Numbered from the stretch's first letter, positions 25,723 to 33,926 are shown. The stretch is 64,000 bases of DNA from Gordonia soli NBRC 108243 (GCF_000334455.1 NZ_BANX01000026.1:62001-126000); one strand, 5' to 3'. Notes: generated from the letters alone by a model not told the origin. Made by a program: numbers and translations.

Positions 25723-26667
25723 ATGACCACGCCCGGACGCGATCGGATCCGTGAACTGATCGACGCGGTGCTCGCCGACGACCACGCGACGCTCGATTCG
25801 ATGGCATCGGGCGCCCACGCGTCGCAGTTCCACTTCAGTCGGCAGCTGTCCCGCCACGCCGGCGAGTCCCCGGTCGCGCTCCGGCGGAGGGTCATGCTCG
25901 AGCGTGCGGCCTGGCAGGTCCAGCGCGGGACGAGTGTCACCGACGCGGCGTTCACCGCCGGGTACGACTCGGTCGAGGGATTCGGTCGGGCGTTCGCACG
26001 CGCCTATGGACACGCCCCCTCCCAGATGGGCTCACCGACCGAACGCGGCCATTGGCTCCCCGCACCCAACGGAATCCACTTCCATTCGCCGACAGTCCTC
26101 TACGTCGACAACGGCGTCGCCCGTGAGGAGTCGTCGGGTGACGTTCTGGCCCTGATGATCCGCCACGATCTGGATGACGTGAGTGCGCTGCTGGATGCCG
26201 CGAAGGCGATCGGAGACGACGCACTCCGCACACAGCGGCTGCCCGGATCACGGACGCTGGAATGGGACGGACCGGACGAGTCCCTCGCCGAGGTGTTGAC
26301 ACACCTGGTGATGTCCAAGGAGCCCTGGATCGCCACCATCGAGGGTGCAGACATGCCCGATCAGTCGGCAACTCTGACGGTGGCCGGCCTCATCGACCGG
26401 CACCGGGACCTCGCACCGCGCTGGCTGGCGATCGTGCGCGACATCGACCGTCGTGGTGCGTGGGGCGACCGAGTGATCGATGCGCTCTGCGAACCACCGG
26501 AGTCGTTTCTCATGTCGCAGATCGTCGCCCATGTCCTGACCTTCGCCGCACACCGCCGACAACTCGCACGGTGGATGCTCCAGGACGCCGGTGTGTCCAC
26601 GGCCGACCCGCGACTCGACCCCGACCCCATCCAATGGCACCGCGACCGATCCGGAGGACTCTTGTGA
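25723..26667 (+). CDS. AraC-type DNA-binding protein fused to a DinB-like domain
   Basis: A 314-residue protein with an AraC helix-turn-helix pair in the first 105 residues (FSRQLSRHAGESPVALRRRV...TSVTDAAFTAGYDSVEGFGRAFARAYGHAPS) and a carboxy-terminal helical domain (about 140-310) with repeated histidines resembling the DinB/YfiT metal-binding four-helix fold. Here the regulator domain is amino-terminal, unlike classical AraC proteins. It is the first gene of a three-gene operon and overlaps the next gene by 4 bp (GTGA), suggesting it regulates or is regulated with the reductase that follows. Confidence 0.8.
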   Translation: MTTPGRDRIRELIDAVLADDHATLDSMASGAHASQFHFSRQLSRHAGESPVALRRRVMLERAAWQVQRGTSVTDAAFTAGYDSVEGFGRAFARAYGHAPSQMGSPTERGHWLPAPNGIHFHSPTVLYVDNGVAREESSGDVLALMIRHDLDDVSALLDAAKAIGDDALRTQRLPGSRTLEWDGPDESLAEVLTHLVMSKEPWIATIEGADMPDQSATLTVAGLIDRHRDLAPRWLAIVRDIDRRGAWGDRVIDALCEPPESFLMSQIVAHVLTFAAHRRQLARWMLQDAGVSTADPRLDPDPIQWHRDRSGGLL

Positions 26668-27236
26668 CCCGCTTCCACTACTACACCGCAACAACTCTCG
26701 ACGGTTTCATCGCCGACGAGGGGGACTCCCTGGACTGGTTGCTCACGCAACCGATCGACGAAGAAGGACCGATGAACTACTCCGCGTTCTTCGGCACCAT
26801 CGGCGCGATGGCCATGGGTGCGACCACCTACGAGTGGGTGGTCGATCACGAGATACGAACCGGCAATCCGTGGCCGTACGACATACCGACCTTCGTCTTC
26901 ACCCATCGCGACGTCGAGCCGGTGGCGGACTCGATCCGGATCGTGGCCGGACCGGTGGTCGATCGACGCGACGAGCTCGTCGATGCCGCCGGCGACGAGG
27001 ACTTCTGGGTGGTCGGGGGTGGAGACCTGGCGGGGCAGTTCGCCGAGGCGGGAATGCTCGACGAGGTCCACCTGAGCTACGCACCGGTCACCCTGGGATC
27101 CGGGCGTCCGCTGTTCCCGCGCGCGTACGACCTGGAACTCATCGACCTCGACCGCAACAAGGCATTCGCATGCGCGCGGTATGCCGTCGTCGGGCCACGG
27201 GATGCGCCGCAGTCGGGTCACGAGCAGGCCCGATGA
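26664..27236 (+). CDS. Dihydrofolate-reductase-like (RibD carboxy-terminal domain) protein
   Basis: A 190-residue member of the DHFR/RibD-C fold family: FHYYTATTLDGFIADEGDSLDWL at the start, GATTYEWV, and WVVGGGDLAGQFAEAGMLDEVHL containing the glycine-rich NADPH motif, then LGSGRPLFP. Such proteins use NADPH; their substrates are usually unknown, and they are not the essential folate enzyme. GTG 26664 has GGAGG 6 nt upstream and overlaps the AraC-DinB stop. The downstream methyltransferase overlaps it by 4 bp. Confidence 0.88.
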   Translation: MTRFHYYTATTLDGFIADEGDSLDWLLTQPIDEEGPMNYSAFFGTIGAMAMGATTYEWVVDHEIRTGNPWPYDIPTFVFTHRDVEPVADSIRIVAGPVVDRRDELVDAAGDEDFWVVGGGDLAGQFAEAGMLDEVHLSYAPVTLGSGRPLFPRAYDLELIDLDRNKAFACARYAVVGPRDAPQSGHEQAR

Positions 27237-27664
27237 CCGATCGGCTGTCGGGTCGACTGTCCGCGGCGGTGGACGCGCTGCCGCTCTCACCCGGGCTGCG
27301 CGTCGTCGAGATCGGTTGCGGGCCCGGCGCGGCCGCGCGTGAGATCGCACGGCGCGTCGGTCCCCGAGGTGCCGTGCTCGGCATCGATCGCTCGGCGCAC
27401 GCCATCGCCACGGCGCGCTCGACCCAGGCCGACCGATTGCCGTGGCTGTCGTTCCAGCGAGCCGAGATCGAGGAGTTCGTCGCCTCGCACCACGCACGGT
27501 TCGACATCGCCATCGCACTCCGGGTGGGGGTCCTCGACGGTCGTCACCCGGATCGGAGTTCATCGGCGCTGCAATGCATCGCCGATCTGTTGACGCCGGC
27601 GGGGCGGTTGTACGTCGACGGCGGATGCCCGCTGCGCGAAGTGGATCTGACCGGCTACCGATGA
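27233..27664 (+). CDS. Short SAM-dependent methyltransferase-like protein
   Basis: A 143-residue protein carrying the class I methyltransferase motif I (VVEIGCGPGAAAREIARRVG, about 21-40), motif II around VLGIDRSAHAI, and a post-I region FDIAIALRVGVLDG. It lacks the usual carboxy-terminal half beyond GRLYVDGG, so it may be a minimal or truncated enzyme. Its start overlaps the DHFR-like stop (ATGA), completing the AraC-DHFR-methyltransferase operon. Substrate unknown. Confidence 0.8.
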   Translation: MTDRLSGRLSAAVDALPLSPGLRVVEIGCGPGAAAREIARRVGPRGAVLGIDRSAHAIATARSTQADRLPWLSFQRAEIEEFVASHHARFDIAIALRVGVLDGRHPDRSSSALQCIADLLTPAGRLYVDGGCPLREVDLTGYR

Positions 27665-27676
27665 CGGGACGCCAAT

Positions 27677-28390
27677 TCAGGCATCACCACCTGCGGTCCG
27701 GATGTCTCCGTCGGCCGCACGCGCCCAGCGCGGCAGGATGAACACCCCCTCGGCCTCGACCGTCACACCATCGGCGGTCGACACCGAACCCGTGGCGTAC
27801 GACTTGATGCCCTCGACCCGATCCAGTCGGCCCTCGGCGCGCACCGGTCCCAGCGGGGTCGCGCGTCGGTATCGGATCGTGAGGGTCCCGGTCATACCGG
27901 GTGCGCCGGCGTGCTCGGCAGCCGACCCGAGGACCTGGTCCAGGACACAGGCCAGCACGCCGCCGTGGACGAGGCCACCAGGGCCCTCGTACTGCGCCCC
28001 CAGTTCGAACTCGGCCCACGTCCGCTCGGCGTCATGGTGCAGCACCATCGGTGGCGCGATGGGATTGCGCCGACCCACCATCGCATTCCCCCAGTGGCGC
28101 CTCGACCCATCGGAGTTGTAGCGGATGCCGAAGTGGTCGGAGTCGAGTGTGCGCCTCTGCAGCGCCGCGGTGGCGGCGGCGATGTGCCGCCGCGCCTCCG
28201 CCACCGAGTCATCGTCGGTGTCGGTGAGCACCGTTGCCGAGACGAGCCGTCGCACGTCCGCGGTCAGGTCGTCGGCCACCCGGGTCCGATGCTCGAGTTC
28301 GGCCGGACTCAGATCCTCGTTGAAATAACCCCGCACCGTCACACCTGCTCCCCGGTCGCCGTCGGCGGCCACCATGTCGTGTCGTCCCAC
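27677..28390 (-). CDS. Hotdog-fold acyl-CoA thioesterase (PaaI-like)
   Basis: A 237-residue protein with a helical amino-terminal extension (1-95) and a carboxy-terminal hotdog domain containing GGLVHGGVLACVLDQVLGSAA, the typical PaaI/thioesterase helix motif, followed by LTIRYRRATPLGPVRAEGRL. It probably hydrolyses an acyl- or aryl-CoA. GTG 28390 has an upstream GAGG; an inner ATG at 28375 is possible. The KstR-like box between it and the divergent gene hints at steroid- or lipid-linked control. Confidence 0.82.
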   Translation of the reverse strand: MGRHDMVAADGDRGAGVTVRGYFNEDLSPAELEHRTRVADDLTADVRRLVSATVLTDTDDDSVAEARRHIAAATAALQRRTLDSDHFGIRYNSDGSRRHWGNAMVGRRNPIAPPMVLHHDAERTWAEFELGAQYEGPGGLVHGGVLACVLDQVLGSAAEHAGAPGMTGTLTIRYRRATPLGPVRAEGRLDRVEGIKSYATGSVSTADGVTVEAEGVFILPRWARAADGDIRTAGGDA

Positions 28391-28412
28391 TCGTCACACC
28401 TCGCCACAAAAC

Positions 28413-28426
28413 AAGAACATGTTATA
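28413..28426. promoter_or_regulatory. Second KstR-like operator
   Basis: AAGAACATGTTATA matches TnnAACnnGTTnnA at 7 of 8 fixed positions (first base A instead of T). It lies in the 58-bp divergent gap between the thioesterase and the carboxymuconolactone-decarboxylase-like gene. It is close to the rightward -10 box and so is well placed for repression. The regulator is inferred from motif similarity only. Confidence 0.5.
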
Positions 28427-28436
28427 GTTTCGCTGG

Positions 28437-28442
28437 TAATCT
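28437..28442 (+). promoter_or_regulatory. -10 box of a leaderless promoter for the CMD-family gene
   Basis: TAATCT is followed by 6 nt and ATG 28449, without a ribosome binding site. The KstR-like box ends 10 bp upstream. Confidence 0.5.
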
Positions 28443-28448
28443 CCGATC

Positions 28449-28931
28449 ATGGCACGAATCGGCGACTTCGCCCCGGACGATCTCATCGGGTGGTTCGCCC
28501 TTTCCCCCGACCTCGGCGGCGCACTGGGCTCCTACGCCGACGCGGTCTATCGGCAAGATCGGCTGTCGACCCGCTCGCGTGAACTGGCGCGCATGGTGAT
28601 CGCCACCGACAACCAGTGCGAGGTCTGTCGCAACACGAGAACCGAAGACGGGGACGCCGCCGGCCTCGACGAGGAGTTCTACGCCCACGTCGACGACTGG
28701 GCGACATGGTCCGGGTACGGCGACGACGAGCGCATCGTCGCCGAGTTCGCGTTTCGCTTCGCCACCGATCATGTCGGCCTCCGCGAGGACGAGGACTTCT
28801 GGACCCGCTGTCACGCGGTGCTGTCCGACGAGCTGATCACCGATCTCGCGTTGTCCTGTGCGCTGTGGCTCGGGCAGGGCCGCGCCCTGCGGGTGCTCGA
28901 CGTCGGCCAGGCGTGCCGTCTGACCCTGTAG
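28449..28931 (+). CDS. Carboxymuconolactone decarboxylase/AhpD-like family protein
   Basis: A 160-residue all-helical protein with the family signature NQCEVCRNTR (Cys57 and Cys60). The third residue of the AhpD ExxCxxCxxxH motif, a histidine four residues after the second cysteine, is not present, so classical AhpD peroxidase activity is doubtful. Such proteins are often encoded among lipid or steroid degradation genes as putative redox partners. It is expressed from a leaderless promoter next to a KstR-like box and is followed 57 bp later by a crotonase with its own promoter. Confidence 0.8.
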   Translation: MARIGDFAPDDLIGWFALSPDLGGALGSYADAVYRQDRLSTRSRELARMVIATDNQCEVCRNTRTEDGDAAGLDEEFYAHVDDWATWSGYGDDERIVAEFAFRFATDHVGLREDEDFWTRCHAVLSDELITDLALSCALWLGQGRALRVLDVGQACRLTL

Positions 28932-28975
28932 AAACGTTCGCACCGGCCAGGGTCCTCTCGGACCCGACCGCCGAG

Positions 28976-28981
28976 TAACCT
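28976..28981 (+). promoter_or_regulatory. -10 box of a leaderless promoter for the crotonase gene
   Basis: TAACCT is followed by 7 nt and ATG 28989. No purine-rich ribosome binding site precedes the start. Confidence 0.45.
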
Positions 28982-28988
28982 CGGGCAG

Positions 28989-29816
28989 ATGAGCGAGCAG
29001 GAATGGACAGCATTCGAGGTCTCCGTCGCCGATCACATCGCGCAGGTGACTCTCATCGGGCCCGGCAAGGGCAACGCGATGGGACCCGACTTCTGGCGGG
29101 AACTCCCCGAGATCTTCGCCGCCCTCGAGGCCGACGACGCGGTTCGCGCAATCGTGCTGACCGGTTCGGGCAAGCACTTCTCCTACGGTCTCGACCTCGC
29201 CGCGATGGCGGGCGACATCGGACCGGTTCTCGCAGACGGTGCCAAGGCCCGCGCGCGGACCACCTTCCACGACACGATCACCCGGATGCAAGGTGCGATC
29301 ACCGCGGTCGCCGACTGCCGGACCCCGGTCGTCGCGGCGATCTCGGGCTGGTGCATCGGCGGTGGCGTCGACCTGATCAGTGCCGCCGACATCCGCTATG
29401 CCAGTTCCGATGCGAAGTTCAGCGTCCGCGAGGTCCGTGTGGGTATGGTGGCCGATGTCGGTAGCCTCGCCCGGCTCCCCGCGATCATCTCCGACGGCCA
29501 CCTGCGTGAGCTGGCCCTGACCGGCAAGGACATCAACGCGGCACATGCTGCAAGGATCGGACTCGTCAACGATGTCTTCGACGATCAGGCGGCGGCGGTC
29601 GAGGCGGCGCGCGCGACTGCGGCAGAGATCGCCGCGAACCCTCCGCTCGTGGTCAACGGGATCAAGCAGGTCCTCGACCACAGCCGCTCGGCCGACGTGA
29701 ACGACAGTCTCCGGTACGTGGCGGCGTGGAACGCGGCGTTCCTGCCGAGTGAGGACCTGAGCGAGGCGATCGCGGCGGTCTTCGAGAAGCGTCCGCCGAA
29801 GTTCACCGGCGCCTGA
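28989..29816 (+). CDS. Enoyl-CoA hydratase/isomerase, dienoyl-CoA isomerase (ECH1)-like
   Basis: A 275-residue crotonase. LTGSGKHFSYGLDLAAM carries the first oxyanion-hole strand, ISGWCIGGGVDLISAADIRYAS the second, and KFSVREVRVGMVADVGSLARLP places acidic residues as in delta(3,5)-delta(2,4)-dienoyl-CoA isomerases. That resemblance suggests it handles odd-position double bonds during beta-oxidation of unsaturated fatty acids. The start is fixed by a TAACCT -10 box 7 nt upstream (leaderless). It follows a CMD-like gene near a KstR-like site, consistent with lipid or sterol side-chain degradation. Confidence 0.88.
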   Translation: MSEQEWTAFEVSVADHIAQVTLIGPGKGNAMGPDFWRELPEIFAALEADDAVRAIVLTGSGKHFSYGLDLAAMAGDIGPVLADGAKARARTTFHDTITRMQGAITAVADCRTPVVAAISGWCIGGGVDLISAADIRYASSDAKFSVREVRVGMVADVGSLARLPAIISDGHLRELALTGKDINAAHAARIGLVNDVFDDQAAAVEAARATAAEIAANPPLVVNGIKQVLDHSRSADVNDSLRYVAAWNAAFLPSEDLSEAIAAVFEKRPPKFTGA

Positions 29817-29946
29817 TCCGTTCAGGCGGCCGATCGTCGCGCCGCCCCACCGGGCCGGAAGCCGCCGCACGAGATGTCCGGGACCATTCACCGACGCGTC
29901 GACCCGATGACGCCGACGGTCCACCCGTCGATGGTCGGGTGGCGTC

Positions 29947-31581
29947 GTGGCGGATTTCGACGGGCTCCACAGATCCACCGAGGCCTCCCACCGATCCGGG
30001 ACCGGTACGGTTCTCAGCCGGCGGCGACTGGGCATGGTGGGGTTGGGCCTCGCGGTGGGTGCGGTCTCCGCAGCCGGGGTGGCCGCGCCGTCGACTGCCA
30101 CCCGCCGACTCGCGGGTGACGATCCCTTCGCCCTCGGCGTCGCGTCAGGTGATCCGCTGCCCGACGCCGTGGTGATCTGGACCCGTCTCGTCGTCGATCC
30201 GTGCGCGCCCGACGGCGAACTGCCGCCGGGCGATCGCGACGTCGACTGGCAGGTGGCGCTCGATGAGCGGTTCCGCACCGTCGTCCGCGCCGGGACCGTG
30301 CGTGCTCGGCGGCCGACCGCCCATGCCGTGAAAGTCGACGTGACCGGACTGCCTCCGGGCGCTGATTTGTGGTATCGGTTCCGCGTGGACGGGCACGTGT
30401 CGCCGACCGGGCGGACTCGTACCGCCCCGCTCGCCTTCGCGCCTGCCGGAGCACTCACCGTCGCCTGGGCGTCCTGTCAGAACTGGTCGGACGGTCACTA
30501 CCCCGCGTACACCGACATGGCCGCGCACGCCCCGGACGTCGTCCTCCATCTCGGGGACTACATCTACGAGAAGCCGATTCCCACACAGAACGGCCGACAA
30601 CCCGGACAGTCGGTACCGGCGTCGGCGCGTTTCGAGGCGGAGACGCTGGACGACTACCGGGAGCGGTACGCGCTCTACAAGTCGGATCCTGCTCTCCGCG
30701 AAGCCCACCGGATGTCGCCGTTCATCGTGACCATGGACGATCACGAGGTCGACAACAACTGGGCGGCAACGATTCCCGAGGACGGCATGGATACCGCACG
30801 CTTCATGCGTCGACGTGCCGCCGCCTTCCAGGCCTGGTGGGAGCACATGCCGGTCCGGCTTCCGGCCCCGAACGGTGGGCGCCTCCGGATGTATCGACGG
30901 TTCCGGTTCGGGACCCTCGCCCAGTTCGACCTCCTCGACACGCGGCAGTACCGCGACGATCAGGTCAACGGCGACAACGACACCGCGCAGAACAGCGCGA
31001 CCGCCGATCCGCACAGGACCCTGCTCGGCTCGACGCAGGAACGCTGGCTGGCCGCCGGGTTGGACACGTCCACGCGTTGGTCGGTTCTCGCCCATCAGGT
31101 CCCGATCGCCGATCTGGCCCGCATCGACGACGGTGTGCGCTCGGTGTCCATGGACGGATGGAGTGGCTACCAGGCACAGCGCCGGCGACTGCTCGACGCG
31201 GTGCGTGCACGGCGGGTGGACAATCTCGTCTCGCTCGTCGGCGACATCCATCGCAACGTCGTGGCAGACATCCGGACCGACTACGACCGGGCATCGCCGA
31301 CCCTGGGCGTCGAGTTCGCCGGCACGTCGATCTCGTCGGGTGGTGACGGCTCGGACAGTGATGCGACCGATCGCGCACTGAAGTCGGCGTCGCCACACGT
31401 ACGGTTCGGCAACGCGCAGCGCGGATATGTCCTGGGTCGGATCACCGAGCGGGCGTGGGAGTCCGAGTTCCGGGTCTCTGACCGGGTCTCTGACCCTGCC
31501 GCACCCCTGCGACGCCGCGCCGTGGTGACCGTCCCGGCACGAGACGGCGGCGGGCGGGCGCCGGTCGTCGACGTCGTCTGA
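29947..31581 (+). CDS. phoD: Alkaline phosphatase D family protein
   Basis: A 544-residue PhoD-type phosphodiesterase/phosphatase. A twin-arginine signal (SRRRLG followed by MVGLGLAVGAVSAAGVAAPS) predicts export by Tat. The PhoD amino-terminal Ig-like domain begins at DPFALGVASGDPLPDAVVIWTR, and the metal centre is in HLGDYIYE, MDDHEVDNNW and SLVGDIHRN. It needs Ca and Fe in characterised homologues and releases phosphate from esters outside the membrane. GTG 29947 has no strong ribosome binding site and the true start may be slightly different. A 21-bp repeat array follows the stop. Confidence 0.9.
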   Translation: MADFDGLHRSTEASHRSGTGTVLSRRRLGMVGLGLAVGAVSAAGVAAPSTATRRLAGDDPFALGVASGDPLPDAVVIWTRLVVDPCAPDGELPPGDRDVDWQVALDERFRTVVRAGTVRARRPTAHAVKVDVTGLPPGADLWYRFRVDGHVSPTGRTRTAPLAFAPAGALTVAWASCQNWSDGHYPAYTDMAAHAPDVVLHLGDYIYEKPIPTQNGRQPGQSVPASARFEAETLDDYRERYALYKSDPALREAHRMSPFIVTMDDHEVDNNWAATIPEDGMDTARFMRRRAAAFQAWWEHMPVRLPAPNGGRLRMYRRFRFGTLAQFDLLDTRQYRDDQVNGDNDTAQNSATADPHRTLLGSTQERWLAAGLDTSTRWSVLAHQVPIADLARIDDGVRSVSMDGWSGYQAQRRRLLDAVRARRVDNLVSLVGDIHRNVVADIRTDYDRASPTLGVEFAGTSISSGGDGSDSDATDRALKSASPHVRFGNAQRGYVLGRITERAWESEFRVSDRVSDPAAPLRRRAVVTVPARDGGGRAPVVDVV

Positions 31582-31590
31582 CATCGCCCG

Positions 31591-31653
31591 GATCCGTTGA
31601 CCGTGCGCTCGAATCCGTTGACCGTGCGCTCGAATCCGTTGACCGTGCGTTAC
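31591..31653 (+). repeat. Three tandem 21-bp repeats (left arm of an inverted array)
   Basis: Units at 31591-31611, 31612-31632 and 31633-31653 share the core CCGTTGACCGTGCG; the first two are identical except the first base. They start 10 bp after the phoD stop. A degenerate, inverted form of the same unit is repeated five times to the right. Confidence 0.85.
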
Positions 31654-31704
31654 CGGCAGTCGTCTACAACGCTGACGCCCGTCCAGCACGCCCGACTGAG
31701 AGGG

Positions 31705-31809
31705 TTCGAAGCGCAATCGACGCCCTGACACTGCACGATCAACGCTCTCGAGCGCACGATCGACCGTCTACAGCGCACGATCAACGCTCTCGAGCGCACG
31801 ATCGACGCG
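31705..31809 (-). repeat. Five tandem 21-bp repeats (right, inverted arm)
   Basis: Units at 31705-31725, 31726-31746, 31747-31767, 31768-31788 and 31789-31809 contain GCGCACGATC(A/G)AC-type cores. The last four alternate between two versions (A/B/A/B). The reverse complement of the B version resembles the left-arm unit (shared GTGCGCTCGA), so left and right arms could pair into a long imperfect hairpin. The array fills the 253-bp gap between convergent phoD and the DDN-like gene, so one role could be transcription termination. Confidence 0.75.
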
Positions 31810-31834
31810 AGGTGAAGGTCGGCGGAGCGGTGGT

Positions 31835-32305
31835 TCAGTCGATCGGCTCGAGTAGGAACACCGGGATCAGCCGCTCGGTCCGCTTCTCGTAGAGGTCGAA
31901 GTTCGGCCACACCGACCGCAGTTCCTGCCACGCCGCGTCCCGCTCGGCGTCGTGCAGCTCTCGAGGCGTGAACCGACCGGAAGAGGTGCTGTGCCGGACC
32001 TCGATCTCATCGGCCGCACGGACGTTGAACACCCACTGCGGCATCGTGGGACCGCCGAAGTAGGACCCAGCGATCAGCCAGTTCTCGCCGGACGGCACGG
32101 CCAGGAGTCGGGTCAGCCGAGGGACTCCCGACTTCCGGCCGGGCACCAGCATCACGATGTTGGGAAGGCCGGCGATGTCGAGCAGGGACACCCGCCGACC
32201 GCTCACACCTTGGATCGCGGCGTCCACCTTGACGATCTGCGGCAATAGCTTCGGCATCCAGCTGATCGAGCCGACCTTCACCGCCAGCGGAGTCAACACA
32301 CCCAT
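31835..32305 (-). CDS. DDN-type F420-dependent nitroreductase family protein
   Basis: A 156-residue protein of the deazaflavin-dependent nitroreductase (DDN/Rv3547) family: GLPNIVMLVPGRKSGVPRLTRLLAV is the cofactor-binding strand-loop-strand, followed by WLIAGSYFGGPTMPQWVFNVRA and the arginine-rich carboxy end. Family members use reduced F420 to reduce quinones or nitro compounds and are restricted to F420-making actinobacteria and some others. The ATG at 32305 begins the conserved region; the longer frame to 32443 is not supported. Its 3' end meets the inverted repeat array. Confidence 0.85.
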   Translation of the reverse strand: MGVLTPLAVKVGSISWMPKLLPQIVKVDAAIQGVSGRRVSLLDIAGLPNIVMLVPGRKSGVPRLTRLLAVPSGENWLIAGSYFGGPTMPQWVFNVRAADEIEVRHSTSSGRFTPRELHDAERDAAWQELRSVWPNFDLYEKRTERLIPVFLLEPID

Positions 32306-32441
32306 GTGCTCGAGTCTGTCACCCCGCCCCCGATCGCGTGCGCACACCCGTTGTGAGTCGATGTCAACACCGCGGTCCCCACCCGGTCCAGCTGTGGACG
32401 GATCAGTCGCGCCGACGAAGCTTCGCGCCGATCCTGTGCGC

Positions 32442-32882
32442 ATGGCACCAGACGATCACACCGCCGCGGCGGACGACCTCATCCACACCCCGCTCACCGA
32501 CGCCGAGTCGCTACGCGAGCGATGGGTCCACATCCTCAGCCCCCTCGGGTTCTCCGAGACGTTGCTGTGGTTCGCCTTCGTCGACGCGGACGGCACGTTG
32601 CTGCCTGCGCTCAACCAGTTGCCGATGTCGACGACGCCGGTCGCGGGCATGATCGACGTGCTCCTGTCGCGGCTCGCCGAGGTGGTCGACGAATCACCCG
32701 ACATCTCGGTTGCTTTCCTGCTGAGCCGTCCCGGCCGCGACGGCATCACCGAGGCCGATGCGCAATGGGCGCGCCTGCTGGTGGAGTCGGCTCGGCGCCA
32801 TCATGTGCCGCTGTACCCTGTGCATCGCGCCAACGGTACGTCGGTGGTCACGCTGTGGACTCCGACCGACGCCGCCGCGTGA
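32442..32882 (+). CDS. Conserved hypothetical protein
   Basis: A 146-residue, acidic, soluble protein without signal or membrane segment. It has a helical start (DAESLRERWVHILSPLGFSETLLWFAFVDADGTLLPAL) and a central SRLAEVVDESPDISVAFLLSRPGRDGITEADAQWARLL followed by HHVPLYPVHRANG. This alternating strand/helix pattern is seen in unannotated actinobacterial proteins of similar length. Codon use matches its neighbours, so it is very likely real. Function not recognised. It is divergent from the DDN-like gene and 69 bp before a BadF-type kinase. Confidence 0.7.
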   Translation: MAPDDHTAAADDLIHTPLTDAESLRERWVHILSPLGFSETLLWFAFVDADGTLLPALNQLPMSTTPVAGMIDVLLSRLAEVVDESPDISVAFLLSRPGRDGITEADAQWARLLVESARRHHVPLYPVHRANGTSVVTLWTPTDAAA

Positions 32883-32951
32883 GCCGCCCCTGAGGCGTGG
32901 CCGCCCCGAGCTGTTGCCACCCGCCGACGGACGAGTCTGCAAGGAGGAGTG

Positions 32952-33926
32952 GTGGTCCCGAGTTCGCACATCCTGGTGGACGCCGGTCAGACGGGCAGCC
33001 GGATCCGGATCGTGGCCGGTGGTCGGGTGGTGGATCATGAGGTCGACCCGGTACACACGGATCGTCCTGTCGTCGACCAGGTCGCCGAACTCATACGATC
33101 CGTGGTCCCGAAGACACAGCCCGGCGCGCAGCTCGCGGTCGGGGTGTCGGGCCTGACACCGGCCGCTACGAAACCTCAGCAACTGCTCGACCTCGTCGGG
33201 TCCGTGGGGGTCACCCGTGTCGTGCTCACACACGATTCGGTCTCGTCGTACCTGGCGGCCAACGCATTCGAGTTCGGGGCCGTGTGCGCTGTCGGCACCG
33301 GCGTGGTCACCCTCGGCGCCGGACCGTCGGGCACAGCGCGGGTCGACGGATGGGGTCACCTGTTCGGTGATGCCGGCAGTGCCTACTGGATCGGCCGGGC
33401 GGGAATCGACGCAGCGTTGCGGGCGTACGACGGCCGTGGTGGGGACACGACACTAATGGTCGCGGCAACCGAGCACTTCGGCTCCCTGCCGGAGCTGTAC
33501 ATGCAGTTGCAGGGCGACCCCGATCGTGTCTCCCGCACCGCGGGATTCGCACGATCCGTCGCCGAGTCGGCAGACGGCGGCGACCACATCGCCGGCGCGA
33601 TCATCGACAGCGCAGCGGTCGAACTCGCGGACTCCGCAGTCGCCGCGCTCGGTCGCTGCGGTGCGCTGGGATCAGCATCACCCACCACCGAAGAGTCGGG
33701 GGCGCGACAGAGTCGGGTGAGTTGGACCGGCACGGTGCCCGCAGCGAATCGTAGGCTTCGGGAACGGTTCGTCACCGAGGTCACCACTCGCGCACCGCAG
33801 GTCGCCGTCCGCGAACCGCTGGGCGACACCATGTCCGGACTCGAACGGCTGCTGGCCGTCCCGGTCGGTCACCCGCTCACTGAGTTGGTCGCCGACGCCG
33901 GTTCCCTCACCGACGCCGGCACCTGA
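32952..33926 (+). CDS. BadF/BadG/BcrA/BcrD-type ATPase, N-acetylglucosamine-kinase-like
   Basis: A 324-residue member of the ASKHA superfamily. It starts with LVDAGQTGSRIRIV (phosphate 1 loop), has LAVGVSGL, a catalytic-like HDSVSSYLA, AVGTGVVTLG (phosphate 2) and GWGHLFGDAGSAYWIGR, the pattern of N-acetylglucosamine kinases. It probably phosphorylates an amino sugar with ATP; BcrA-type reductase activators have cysteines that are absent here. AAGGAGG at 32941-32947 precedes a run of GTG codons; GTG 32952 gives better spacing than GTG 32949. It abuts the convergent membrane gene with no gap. Confidence 0.82.
   Translation: MVPSSHILVDAGQTGSRIRIVAGGRVVDHEVDPVHTDRPVVDQVAELIRSVVPKTQPGAQLAVGVSGLTPAATKPQQLLDLVGSVGVTRVVLTHDSVSSYLAANAFEFGAVCAVGTGVVTLGAGPSGTARVDGWGHLFGDAGSAYWIGRAGIDAALRAYDGRGGDTTLMVAATEHFGSLPELYMQLQGDPDRVSRTAGFARSVAESADGGDHIAGAIIDSAAVELADSAVAALGRCGALGSASPTTEESGARQSRVSWTGTVPAANRRLRERFVTEVTTRAPQVAVREPLGDTMSGLERLLAVPVGHPLTELVADAGSLTDAGT

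Noticed and set aside
28422..30458. A 678-codon minus-strand open frame opposite the CMD-like, crotonase and phoD genes
   Set aside because: It spans three real genes and their promoters on the other strand and shows no family signature.
31591..31809. CRISPR array
   Set aside because: The 21-bp units are directly contiguous without unique spacers, are degenerate, and occur in two opposite orientations; no cas genes are near.
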